A stretch of DNA of 64,000 nt from Polaribacter sp. Z022 (GTDB lineage: Bacteria > Bacteroidota > Bacteroidia > Flavobacteriales > Flavobacteriaceae): NCBI RefSeq assembly GCF_023555495.1, contig NZ_JALCZO010000001.1:62001-126000 (forward strand), read 5' to 3'. This document shows positions 35,879-43,426 of the stretch, in pieces. Every line of letters starts with the position of its first letter. The first letter of the stretch is position 1. Made by a program: the position numbers and the translations under genes. The notes under the pieces were generated by a model. It did no database searches, was not told where the DNA came from, and saw only the letters and a program-made list of their open reading frames with translations.

Positions 35879-37549
35879 TTGACTTATTTCCAAAATTTTA
35901 AAGCAAATATTTCTAACATAAAGCTTCCAGAAAAATTTACTTTTCCTTTTTATTATGAACCTCATTTGTTAGCAGAAATTGCAACAAAAGAAGTGCAAGA
36001 ATATTTAGAAAAACAAACTGATTTTGAGCATAATTTCGGAATAAATTCAGATAATAAATCTACAGCTATTGGTAAAATGTTTGGGGTTTTAGTTGTTAAA
36101 AACCAGCAAAATGAATTAGGTTATTTAGCAGCATTTTCTGGAAAACTAGAAGACAATAGTTTTCCTGATAAATTTGTACCTCCTGTTTTTAATATGAGAA
36201 CTGAAGGAAGTTTCTTTTTAAAAGGTGAAGAAGAAATTAATGAAATAAACAAACGTTTATCTACTATTAAAAATGATAAAAACTATTTATCAATAAAACA
36301 ATCTTTTAAAAAAACATTACAAGATATAAACCAAGATTTATCATTTGAAAAAGAAAAGTTAAAGCTTCAAAAAAAGGATAGAAAATTAAGAAAGCAAATT
36401 GGTAAAGCTACCTTAAATAAAGTCGACTTTAATTCTTTAAATAAAAAACTGGTACAAGAAAGCTTTAATGATCAGTTTTACATAAAAGAACTTCAAGAAT
36501 ATTATGATGATAAACTTGATGAAATTAGAGTAAAACTCACACTTTTTGAAGACGAAATTTCATCATTAAAAAGCAAAAGAAAAGAAATATCAAACCATTT
36601 ACAACAAACTTTATTTAAAAATTATTCATTCTTAAATAAACTAAAAGAAAAAAAGAATTTATTAGATATTTTTAAAGATCCAGCAATAAAACCACCTGCA
36701 GGTTCAGGAGAATGTTCTGCTCCAAAACTTTTGCAATATGCTTTTTTACATGATTTAGAACCTGTTTGTATGGCAGAATTTTGGTGGGGAATTTCACCCA
36801 GCTCAGAAATTAGAAAACATAAAAACTTTTATCCTGCTTGTCAAGGAAGGTGCAAACCTATTTTAACCCATATGTTAGATGGAGTTGAAATGGATGACAA
36901 TTTATTGTTAGAAAATTTAGCCGAAAAACAAGAGCTAGAAATCATTTTTGAAGACGATGTTTTAATTGTGGTAAATAAGCCTGCTGAGTTTTTATCTGTT
37001 CCTGGAAAAAATATTACAGATTCTGTTTACACTCGTATCAAAGAAAAATATCCACAAGCTACAGGTCCATTAATTGTACATCGTTTAGACATGTCTACCT
37101 CTGGAATTTTGTTATTAACCAAAACTAAAGAAGCAAATAAGGTTTTACAAAGTCAATTTATAAAAAGAACTGTTAAAAAACGTTATGTGGCTCTTTTAGA
37201 TGGAATTGTAAAAGATAAAAAAGGAACAATAAAATTACCTTTAAGAGTAGATTTAGATGATAGACCTAAACAATTGGTAGATTTTGTACATGGAAAAAAT
37301 GCTGAAACTCTTTGGAAAAGTATAAAGACAGAAAATGGTAAAACACGTATTCGTTTTTATCCAATAACAGGAAGAACACATCAATTAAGAGTACATGCAG
37401 CTCATAAAGATGGATTAAATACTCCTATTATTGGAGATGATTTGTATGGTAAAAAAGAAAATAGATTGCATTTACATGCAGAATTTATTGAATTTTCTCA
37501 TCCTATTACAAATGAAAAAATGAGTTTTACTGTTCATCCAAATTTTTAA
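35879..37549 (+). CDS. RluA-family RNA pseudouridine synthase with long N-terminal extension
   Basis: 556 aa from a TTG start; no ATG occurs before residue 68, and the family-like sequence begins right after the TTG. The C-terminal third is the catalytic domain with VHRLDMSTSGILLLTK (catalytic Asp near residue 403) and the RTHQLRVHAAH motif. The first 340 residues are an extension: an N-terminal part, a charged coiled coil (about 140-260) and a segment with PAGSGECSAPKLLQYAF and ACQGRCKPIL whose cysteines could bind metal. Target RNA is unknown. Its stop overlaps that of the convergent gene by 4 bp. Confidence 0.88.
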   Translation: MTYFQNFKANISNIKLPEKFTFPFYYEPHLLAEIATKEVQEYLEKQTDFEHNFGINSDNKSTAIGKMFGVLVVKNQQNELGYLAAFSGKLEDNSFPDKFVPPVFNMRTEGSFFLKGEEEINEINKRLSTIKNDKNYLSIKQSFKKTLQDINQDLSFEKEKLKLQKKDRKLRKQIGKATLNKVDFNSLNKKLVQESFNDQFYIKELQEYYDDKLDEIRVKLTLFEDEISSLKSKRKEISNHLQQTLFKNYSFLNKLKEKKNLLDIFKDPAIKPPAGSGECSAPKLLQYAFLHDLEPVCMAEFWWGISPSSEIRKHKNFYPACQGRCKPILTHMLDGVEMDDNLLLENLAEKQELEIIFEDDVLIVVNKPAEFLSVPGKNITDSVYTRIKEKYPQATGPLIVHRLDMSTSGILLLTKTKEANKVLQSQFIKRTVKKRYVALLDGIVKDKKGTIKLPLRVDLDDRPKQLVDFVHGKNAETLWKSIKTENGKTRIRFYPITGRTHQLRVHAAHKDGLNTPIIGDDLYGKKENRLHLHAEFIEFSHPITNEKMSFTVHPNF

Positions 37550-38082
37550 AAGAAAGAAAAGCCTAATCCTAAAGAAACACTGTCTAATCTATTATTATCA
37601 AAGCCAATAATTCCTTTTCTATGAAAATCTAAGCGAATTATAGTGTTCCATCTTTTTGCTCCTTTTACTTGGGTTCCAAATCCTACTCTGTAATAATTTC
37701 CATCAGGATAATTTGAAGATGGACGCCACATTTTTCCATAACTAACTTCTGTAAAAAAGTTATCTCCTTGATCTTCTGTAATATTGTACTTTAAACTAAA
37801 ATACGTTGGAAAAGCACTTACAGCATAATTCCAATGATAATCAAAACCACCATTTACACTTATTGCTATTCGTTTTTTAAATTCGTATCCAAAACCCATT
37901 CTTAAAAAAATAGCATTTGGCACTAAAAAAGGTTCTCCATCATCTGGATCTAAAGTATAATGTTCGTTTACAGCAAAAGTTACATTTCCTGAGCCAGTAA
38001 AAAAAGGTTTACCTATTTTTTCTTGTGAAAAAGAGAAGGATGAAATTGCTAAAAAAGTAATTAAAAGTAATAATGGTTTCAT
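37546..38082 (-). CDS. Small outer-membrane beta-barrel protein, unknown
   Basis: 178 aa from the ATG at 38082, which opens a clear signal peptide MKPLLLLITFLAISSFSFSQ. An upstream in-frame ATG at 38115 would add 11 polar residues and is unlikely. The mature part alternates hydrophobic residues and ends in LGLGFSFF with a terminal aromatic, typical of barrel proteins. No enzyme motif. Its 3' end overlaps the pseudouridine synthase gene by 4 bp, tail to tail, with no terminator between. Confidence 0.75.
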   Translation of the reverse strand: MKPLLLLITFLAISSFSFSQEKIGKPFFTGSGNVTFAVNEHYTLDPDDGEPFLVPNAIFLRMGFGYEFKKRIAISVNGGFDYHWNYAVSAFPTYFSLKYNITEDQGDNFFTEVSYGKMWRPSSNYPDGNYYRVGFGTQVKGAKRWNTIIRLDFHRKGIIGFDNNRLDSVSLGLGFSFF

Positions 38083-38145
38083 ATTGATAGTTTTGGGTTG
38101 CTTGAACTGAAACAATAATTATTCCATTTTTTTATAATTAAGAAA

Positions 38146-38772
38146 TTAAGTTTTAAGAATATCTAAAAAATATTCTCTTTTTATTTCTCTTGCACCCAAA
38201 CTTGCTAGGTGTTCATTATAAATTTGACAATCTATCAATTTATATTTTTTATTTTTTGCTAAGTGAATAAAAGCTAATTTTGAGGCATTAGATATTTTAC
38301 TAAACATACTTTCTCCACAAAAAATATTATTTATTTCTAAACCATATAAACCTCCTACCAATTCATTTCCACTCCACACTTCTATAGATTTTGCAACACC
38401 TAAATTATGCAAATTTATATATGCTTGTTCCATATCATTAGTAATCCATGTTCCTAAACCATCACTCCTATCAATATTTTTACAATTATAAATTACCTCT
38501 TTAAATGCTTTGTTTTCTGTAATTGTAAATTGGTTTTTATTGATAATTTTTCGCATCGACTTTGAAACCCTTATTTCATCAGGAAACAATACCATTCTTT
38601 CAAAAGGGCAATACCAAACTATAGGTTCTCCTTCAGAAAACCATGGAAAAATTCCGTTTTTGTAGGCAAAAATTAACCTGTTTTCAGACAAATCTCCTCC
38701 TAAAGCAATAATACCATCTTCTGTTGTAAATTCATATGGTGGAAATTCTATGTTTTCTGAAAGCCAAATCAT
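38146..38772 (-). CDS. aat: Leucyl/phenylalanyl-tRNA--protein transferase
   Basis: 208 aa, close to the usual length (E. coli 234). Adds Leu or Phe to proteins with basic N-termini, marking them for ClpAP under the N-degron rule. Conserved segments: FPPYEFTTEDGIIALGGDLS, YKNGIFPWFSEGEPIVWYCP, and GGLYGLEINNIFCGESMFS. A terminator hairpin lies just 20 bp before its start codon on the same strand, so its transcript either begins very close to the ATG or comes from read-through of the mini-ORF unit. Confidence 0.95.
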   Translation of the reverse strand: MIWLSENIEFPPYEFTTEDGIIALGGDLSENRLIFAYKNGIFPWFSEGEPIVWYCPFERMVLFPDEIRVSKSMRKIINKNQFTITENKAFKEVIYNCKNIDRSDGLGTWITNDMEQAYINLHNLGVAKSIEVWSGNELVGGLYGLEINNIFCGESMFSKISNASKLAFIHLAKNKKYKLIDCQIYNEHLASLGAREIKREYFLDILKT

Positions 38773-38789
38773 TCTGCAAAAATAAGTAA

Positions 38790-38821
38790 CAAAAAAGCCT
38801 CATCAAAAATTGATGAGGCTT
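38790..38821 (-). terminator. Terminator of the mini-ORF transcript, upstream of aat
   Basis: Perfect 11-bp inverted repeat AAGCCTCATCA / TGATGAGGCTT with a 5-nt loop, running into six Ts on the minus strand. It lies 43 bp after the mini-ORF stop and 20 bp before aat. Confidence 0.85.
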
Positions 38822-38863
38822 ATATCCAAAATTAGAAGACAAATTTAAATGTTGAATAATATT

Positions 38864-38980
38864 TTATTGAGCAAATAACTCTGCTTGTATTGTTAAAAGT
38901 ATAATGAATGTCAAAAAATAATTAACCATCGAAAATCTTTTTTTTGTAATTGTTTTTAGGGAAAATAATATTGCTTTCAT
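38864..38980 (-). CDS. 38-aa signal-peptide-like mini-ORF behind an operator
   Basis: ATG at 38980 gives MKAILFSLKTITKKRFSM, then VNYFLTFIILLTIQAELFAQ and a stop. It has a basic N-region, a hydrophobic core and a final A-x-x-F-A-Q, so it looks like a complete signal peptide with almost nothing after the cleavage site. The N-terminal style recalls the long signal peptides of SusC-type TonB receptors. It has its own promoter, operator and terminator. It may be a truncated outer-membrane gene, a real small protein, or the coding part of a regulatory RNA. No ribosome binding site is evident. Confidence 0.5.
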   Translation of the reverse strand: MKAILFSLKTITKKRFSMVNYFLTFIILLTIQAELFAQ

Positions 38981-38986
38981 AAAAAG

Positions 38987-39019
38987 ATATTTGGTTAACC
39001 AGATTGGTTAACCAAATAT
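38987..39019. promoter_or_regulatory. Perfect inverted-repeat operator with two GGTTAACC boxes
   Basis: Arms ATATTTGGTTAACC (38987-39000) and GGTTAACCAAATAT (39006-39019) are perfect inverted repeats around AGATT. Each arm contains the palindrome GGTTAACC. TTGGTTAACCAA resembles the TTGGTATACCAA type of operator known for GntR-family UxuR/ExuR regulators; that link is inference. The right arm overlaps the -7 box of the minus-strand promoter. Confidence 0.7.
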
Positions 39020-39020
39020 A
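39013..39020 (-). promoter_or_regulatory. -7 box of the mini-ORF promoter
   Basis: TATATTTG on the minus strand fits TAnnTTTG and lies within the operator arm. A start near 39007 would fall between the two GGTTAACC boxes, as expected for repression. Confidence 0.6.
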
Positions 39021-39073
39021 AGCATTATTTTTTATATAATAGTTCTTAAAATTATATTAATCTACATTTTTTA

Positions 39074-39106
39074 TTGGTATTTATATATTAGAAGTCACTA
39101 TTTTTG
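39074..39106 (+). promoter_or_regulatory. Promoter of the VTT-domain gene
   Basis: TTG (39074-39076), 22-bp spacer, TATTTTTG (39099-39106). Start codon at 39128. Confidence 0.55.
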
Positions 39107-39127
39107 CAAACTGTTTAATAAAATTAA

Positions 39128-39760
39128 ATGTCTAGAATAACAAAGAGAAAAAGAATAAAAACTAAAAAAGAGAGGGCTAAGTTAATGCACAGCTACTACT
39201 CTAGAACTGGTTTTTATATGTTTATTTGGGAAAGTCTAAAAAAAGCTTTTGTACCAATAGTAACTGTTGTTATAGGTCTTTTTTTAATAAACAGATATGT
39301 TTATAATATAAATGAGGGTTTAGAATCTATTACAGAAACATTTTCTAGACCAGGAATTTTTTCGTTTTTCTTTACTTCAGAAACGCTTTTAGGGTTAATA
39401 CCACCAGAGATTTTTATTGCTTGGACTAAGAAAACTACAGAACCTATATTAAACTTATCTATACTTGCAACTTTATCTTACTGTGGAGGTCTTGTATCTT
39501 ACTTTATTGGAAAAACTGCTTTAAAAATAGAAACTGTAAAAAACTATTTAGAAGTAAAAATGGCAAAACACTTAAAAAACTCTAAAAAATGGGGAGGTTT
39601 TTTAATATTAGTAGGTGCATTGTTACCTGTTCCTTTTTCTATTTCTTGTACTGCAGCTGGTATGATAAAATATCCTTTTAAAAATGTAGTTTTATTTGGG
39701 TTATTTCGTTTTGCAAGATTTGCAATATATGCTTGGGCCATTTTTAAAGTAGTAGATTAA
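39128..39760 (+). CDS. VTT-domain (DedA/YqaA-like) membrane protein
   Basis: 210 aa with a very basic N-terminus (TKRKRIKTKKERAKL) and about four membrane helices. GLIPPEIFIAW near residue 98 and GALLPVPFSISCTAAGMIKY near residue 165 match the re-entrant helix motifs of the VTT/DedA family, whose members move or scramble lipids and polyisoprenyl phosphates. The exact substrate is not predictable. The next gene (DUF1456) starts 20 bp later and is probably co-transcribed. Confidence 0.8.
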   Translation: MSRITKRKRIKTKKERAKLMHSYYSRTGFYMFIWESLKKAFVPIVTVVIGLFLINRYVYNINEGLESITETFSRPGIFSFFFTSETLLGLIPPEIFIAWTKKTTEPILNLSILATLSYCGGLVSYFIGKTALKIETVKNYLEVKMAKHLKNSKKWGGFLILVGALLPVPFSISCTAAGMIKYPFKNVVLFGLFRFARFAIYAWAIFKVVD

Positions 39761-39780
39761 AAAATAATTACATTTGCCTT

Positions 39781-40026
39781 ATGGGATTAACAAACAACGA
39801 CGTTTTTAAAAAATTAAGAGTAGCACATAAATTTCGTGATACAGATATTATAGAAATTTGTGCTTTAGTAGATTTTAAAGTAACAAAAGGAGAAATAGGT
39901 TCTATTTTTAGAAGTGAAGATCATCCTAAATATATGGAGTGTGGAGATCAGTTTTTAAGAAATTTTTTAAATGGATTGGTTATTCATATGAGAGGACCAA
40001 TGCCTAAAAAAGGAGAAAAGAAATAG
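39781..40026 (+). CDS. DUF1456 (YehS-like) protein, single repeat
   Basis: 81 aa. NNDVFKKLRVAHKFRDTDII then FKVTKGEIGSIFRSEDHP is the DUF1456 unit; YehS of E. coli (156 aa) has two such units in tandem. Here there is only one, followed by a basic tail (MPKKGEKK), so two copies may associate. Function unknown. It is second in a two-gene unit and is closed by the terminator at 40051-40092. Confidence 0.85.
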   Translation: MGLTNNDVFKKLRVAHKFRDTDIIEICALVDFKVTKGEIGSIFRSEDHPKYMECGDQFLRNFLNGLVIHMRGPMPKKGEKK

Positions 40027-40050
40027 GTTGTTTAACAACTTATTTATTAG

Positions 40051-40092
40051 AAAAAAAAGAGAGAATACATTAAAAGTATTCTCTCTTTTTTT
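40051..40092. terminator. Bidirectional terminator between DUF1456 and DUF3127 genes
   Basis: Long inverted repeat AAAAAAAGAGAGAATAC / GTATTCTCTCTTTTTTT with a 7-nt loop, with T runs on both strands, between convergent genes. Confidence 0.9.
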
Positions 40093-40110
40093 ATTCAAGA
40101 AATCTAATTT

Positions 40111-40479
40111 CTAGAATGGTAAATCATCTGGTTCTGCATCAGAAACATTAGATGCTGGTTGAAACTGATCAACTGGAGGTAAATTACTTGGAGCTGCAGC
40201 TTGAGATAAGTTTTCGATTCTCCAACCTACAATAGAATTAAAATATCTAGCTTCTCCTTGTGGGTTAATCCACTCTCTACCTCTTAAATTGATAGAAACT
40301 TTTACATCTTGTCCAACAGAATAATTGTTTAATAAATCACATTTATCTTGATGAAACTCTACATTAATCATTTGAGGATATTGATCATCAGTTGTAACTA
40401 CCATTTCTCTTTTTTGAAAACCGTTAGCTCCAAAAGTTTGAACCTCACCAATTAATTTTATTTTTCCAATAACTTCCAT
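40111..40479 (-). CDS. DUF3127 protein, OB-fold/SSB-like
   Basis: 122 aa. MEVIGKIKLIGEVQTFGANG and the beta-rich middle (VSINLRGREWINPQGEARYF then NSIVGWRIENL) fit DUF3127, a Bacteroidetes family with an OB-type fold. The C-terminus is acidic and ends DAEPDDLPF, much like the DDDIPF tip by which single-stranded DNA-binding protein recruits partners. A DNA-related role is likely but unproven. A perfect 18-bp palindrome lies 13 bp upstream of the start codon. Confidence 0.8.
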   Translation of the reverse strand: MEVIGKIKLIGEVQTFGANGFQKREMVVTTDDQYPQMINVEFHQDKCDLLNNYSVGQDVKVSINLRGREWINPQGEARYFNSIVGWRIENLSQAAAPSNLPPVDQFQPASNVSDAEPDDLPF

Positions 40480-40491
40480 AATTTCTATTTT

Positions 40492-40509
40492 AATAAAAGT
40501 ACTTTTATT
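40492..40509. promoter_or_regulatory. 18-bp palindrome in the DUF3127 leader
   Basis: AATAAAAGTACTTTTATT is a perfect palindrome located between the predicted transcription start (near 40540) and the start codon. It could be an operator or an RNA hairpin. No T tract follows, so it is not a terminator. Confidence 0.5.
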
Positions 40510-40545
40510 GTACTTTCTACATCATTCATTTATAATACTGTTGGG

Positions 40546-40577
40546 CAAATGTATGTTATTTTATGGGTTTTAATCAA
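40546..40577 (-). promoter_or_regulatory. Promoter of the DUF3127 gene
   Basis: TTG (40577-40575), 21-bp spacer, TACATTTG (40553-40546) on the minus strand. Confidence 0.6.
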
Positions 40578-40720
40578 ATAATCTGTGTATGTTCTTTACC
40601 AAAGTTATTAACAGTTTTCTTCAAAAACAATAGTTAATAAGACTTTTGAAACAGTAATTATAATATAAATAGGGTTGCTAATACTATGCTTTAAATAAAT
40701 GAGTTATATACAAGAAACCT

Positions 40721-40728
40721 TATATTTG
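40721..40728 (+). promoter_or_regulatory. -7 box of the histidine kinase gene
   Basis: TATATTTG ends 5 bp before the ATG at 40734. The predicted start falls on or next to the start codon, so the mRNA may be leaderless. Confidence 0.55.
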
Positions 40729-40733
40729 TTTTG

Positions 40734-41885
40734 ATGAATTTTTTAACAAACAACATTCTTTTTAAGCGCTTTGCAATAATAATTTCTTTAATTATTGTTT
40801 CTTTAATATTATGGAATACCTATATTTTCTTTCAAAAATTTAAACAAGAAGAGCGTATTAAAATGGAAATTTTGGCAACTGCTCAAAAAGAAATTGCTAC
40901 TAATACAGATTTAAACGCAAATGTAGATTTACCCCTAAAAGTCATTGAGAATAATAACAATATTCCTATGATTTTAGTAAATGCAAAAGGAGAGATCGAA
41001 TATTTTCAGAATCTTGATTCTAAAAAAGCTGAAAATCCTAAATATTTAGAAAACCAATTGGCAAAAATGAAAACAGAAAATGAGCCAATTGAAGTTAGTT
41101 ATAAAGGTAAAAACAGACAGTATATTTACTATAGAGATTCAGATTTATTAAACAAGCTTTCTTATTACCCTATAGCTTTAATTCTTATTCTATTCTTATT
41201 TTTAAGTGTTATTTATATGTTTTACAACTCTAACAAAGCTGCTGAAACTAATAAATTATGGACAGGAATGGCAAAAGAAACGGCTCATCAAATAGGCACA
41301 CCTTTGTCTTCTCTTTTAGGATGGATTGCAATTTTAAAAATGGAAAAAATTGATGAAACCTACGTAAATGAAATAGAAAAAGATGTACATAGATTAAATA
41401 CAATTGCAAATAGGTTTTCTAAAATAGGCTCTATTCCAGAATTAAAAAAAGAAAACATAGTAGATATAACTAAACAGGCTTTTGATTACTTAGAATCTAG
41501 GAGTTCTAAGCAAATATCTTTTTCTTTTAATACGATAAACAATGAAATTTACACCAATTTAAATACAGAGTTATTTGGTTGGGTAATAGAAAACCTCATT
41601 AAAAATGCAATTGATGCAATGTTGGGTAAAGGAGAGTTAATACTGAAGATAGAAAATACATCTAAAAAAGTAAAAATTACCATTTCTGATACTGGAAAAG
41701 GAATGCCAAAAAAACTTTTTAAACAGATTTTTAAACCTGGTTTTACAACCAAAAAAAGAGGTTGGGGATTAGGATTATCTCTATCTAAAAGAATTGTTGA
41801 AGATTACCACAAAGGAAAAATATTTGTACAAAAATCTGAAATAGGAAAAGGTACTACTTTTGAAATTTTATTAGAGAAAGTCTAA
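40734..41885 (+). CDS. Orphan sensor histidine kinase
   Basis: 383 aa from the ATG at 40734 (a TTG lies directly before it). Two membrane helices (about 11-32 and 140-160) flank an extracytoplasmic sensor domain with a PAS-like look (IPMILVNAKGEIEYF). The cytoplasmic part has the H-box AKETAHQIGTPLSSLLGW (His near 185), then N-box ENLIKNAIDAMLGKG, G1 ISDTGKGMPKKL and G2 GWGLGLSLSKRI of the HATPase domain. No response regulator is adjacent, so partner and signal are unknown. Its stop codon overlaps that of the convergent DinB gene by 4 bp. Confidence 0.93.
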   Translation: MNFLTNNILFKRFAIIISLIIVSLILWNTYIFFQKFKQEERIKMEILATAQKEIATNTDLNANVDLPLKVIENNNNIPMILVNAKGEIEYFQNLDSKKAENPKYLENQLAKMKTENEPIEVSYKGKNRQYIYYRDSDLLNKLSYYPIALILILFLFLSVIYMFYNSNKAAETNKLWTGMAKETAHQIGTPLSSLLGWIAILKMEKIDETYVNEIEKDVHRLNTIANRFSKIGSIPELKKENIVDITKQAFDYLESRSSKQISFSFNTINNEIYTNLNTELFGWVIENLIKNAIDAMLGKGELILKIENTSKKVKITISDTGKGMPKKLFKQIFKPGFTTKKRGWGLGLSLSKRIVEDYHKGKIFVQKSEIGKGTTFEILLEKV

Positions 41886-42346
41886 TCTATAAGTTTATTT
41901 ATCAAAGAAATTTGAACTAAATGATAGTAACTATGTTCTATCATTCCTTCAATATTTCTATAATAAGTTCCATATTTTTCATCAACAAAAACACTTTCTA
42001 ACTCTGTTTCAGATAGACTTTCTATATAGTTTGCAAATTTTTCTGCATTTGTAAATAGCGTATTTTTTAATGAAATCCATTCACTTTCTGAAGTTATCTT
42101 AGGTGCGTCAAAACTATATTTATCTCTAATTTCTAATTTTCCCCCTTCAAAAACATTTAAAACTCCAGCAACATAATAATTAATATGAAAAGTTAAGACA
42201 GCAATAGTATTTAAAGAATTTACTTTTGTAGTTGCTTTTTTATATGAAATAGCCTCTAAAACCTTTTTGTAGTTTGTATTAGCTACCCAAGTACCATCAA
42301 GAAAAACTTCTCTAAATCTATTTGCTAATTCTTTGTTTTTTTTCAC
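41882..42346 (-). CDS. DinB-like four-helix protein
   Basis: 154 aa from a GTG start just after the HIT gene. Four predicted helices and His residues at positions expected for DinB/YfiT-type metal binding (TFHINYYVAG and IEHSYYHLVQISL). Such proteins are thiol- or metal-dependent transferases of unclear substrate. The start is 4 bp after the HIT stop codon, so these two form one unit. Confidence 0.75.
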   Translation of the reverse strand: MKKNKELANRFREVFLDGTWVANTNYKKVLEAISYKKATTKVNSLNTIAVLTFHINYYVAGVLNVFEGGKLEIRDKYSFDAPKITSESEWISLKNTLFTNAEKFANYIESLSETELESVFVDEKYGTYYRNIEGMIEHSYYHLVQISLINKLID

Positions 42347-42350
42347 TTAG

Positions 42351-42737
42351 TTAAAAATTTTCAGAAATCTTATTAGCCAAAGCAACAAACTCTTCATTTG
42401 TTAATTTTTCTTTTTTGGTAAACTGCATATCTGCCATTGCATTTGTTGGCACTAAATGAACGTGTACATGAGGTACTTCTAAGCCAATAACACTCATACA
42501 AACTCTTTTACAGTCAACTGCTTTTTCTAATGCTTTTGCAACTCTATAAGAGAAATCCATTAGACTTAAATACTCTTCTTTAGATAAATCGAATAATTTA
42601 TTTTCTTCTTTCTTTGGTACAACTAAAGTGTGTCCTTTTGCATTAGGATTGATATCTAAAAAAGCAATAAAATTATTGTCTTCTGCAACTTTGTAACAAG
42701 GAATTTCTCCGTCAATTATTTTTGTAAATATGCTCAT
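42351..42737 (-). CDS. HIT-family (histidine triad) hydrolase
   Basis: 128 aa. Begins SIFTKIIDGEIPCYKVAEDN and carries the histidine triad HVHVHLVPTN near residue 94. HIT proteins hydrolyse nucleotide phosphoramidates or dinucleoside polyphosphates. The gene lies behind greA, beyond the greA terminator, and is coupled to the DinB gene. Confidence 0.93.
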   Translation of the reverse strand: MSIFTKIIDGEIPCYKVAEDNNFIAFLDINPNAKGHTLVVPKKEENKLFDLSKEEYLSLMDFSYRVAKALEKAVDCKRVCMSVIGLEVPHVHVHLVPTNAMADMQFTKKEKLTNEEFVALANKISENF

Positions 42738-42780
42738 AATATCAATCTTAAGTGTATTTTTTTTGATGAGTAGTAAATAT

Positions 42781-42820
42781 AAAAAAGAATTCGGGTTTCA
42801 GCAATGCCAAAACCCGAATT
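42781..42820 (-). terminator. Terminator of greA
   Basis: Perfect 11-bp inverted repeat AATTCGGGTTT / AAACCCGAATT, then C and six Ts on the minus strand. It starts 26 bp after the greA stop codon. Confidence 0.9.
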
Positions 42821-42845
42821 TATAATTTAATCTGTTGAATAAAAT

Positions 42846-43319
42846 CTATCTTGAAATATCTACAATTTCAAATTTCATAATTCCATTTGGTACTTTAATT
42901 TCAGCAATATCACCAACTTCTTTACCTAATAAACCTTTTCCAATAGGAGAGTTTACAGATAGTTTTCCATTTCTAACATCTGTTTCAGAATCTGCAACTA
43001 ATGTGTAAGAAAACTCCATACCATTTGCAGTATTTTTAATCTTTACAATAGAATGTATTAATATTTTAGATGTATCTAATTGAGATTCATCTATGATACG
43101 TGCATTTGCTACTACATTTTTTAATTTAGCAATTTTAAATTCTAAATGAGATTGTTCTTCTTTAGCTGCATGATATTCTGCATTTTCACTTAAATCTCCT
43201 TTATCTCTTGCATCTGCAATTTCTTGTGTTACTCTAGGACGTTCAACTTGCTCAAGTTGCACCAATTCATCCTTCAATTTCTTTAATCCTTCTGCTGAAT
43301 AATACGATATGTCGCTCAT
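42846..43319 (-). CDS. greA: Transcription elongation factor GreA
   Basis: 157 aa from the ATG at 43319 (MSDISYYSAEGLKKLKDELV). An upstream in-frame ATG at 43343 would add MGFLNYIT, which is not family-like. The N-terminal coiled coil (about 10-75, with ARDKGDLSENAEYHAAKEEQ) carries the acidic tip that enters the polymerase channel and triggers cleavage of backtracked RNA. The C-terminal FKBP-like domain ends in GKEVGDIAEIKVPNGIMKFE. Monocistronic: promoter at 43371 and terminator at 42781. Confidence 0.96.
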   Translation of the reverse strand: MSDISYYSAEGLKKLKDELVQLEQVERPRVTQEIADARDKGDLSENAEYHAAKEEQSHLEFKIAKLKNVVANARIIDESQLDTSKILIHSIVKIKNTANGMEFSYTLVADSETDVRNGKLSVNSPIGKGLLGKEVGDIAEIKVPNGIMKFEIVDISR

Positions 43320-43370
43320 AGTAATATAATTTAAAAATCCCATTACCTAAATAGGAATGAGATTGTCTTA

Positions 43371-43378
43371 CAAATGTA
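43371..43378 (-). promoter_or_regulatory. -7 box of greA
   Basis: TACATTTG on the minus strand, 52 bp before the chosen start codon at 43319. The position supports the shorter protein, although it would also lie upstream of 43343. Confidence 0.5.
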
Positions 43379-43426
43379 CAAAATAATTGTAAATTGCCAT
43401 CGTTCTTTTAGTATTGAAAGATAATT

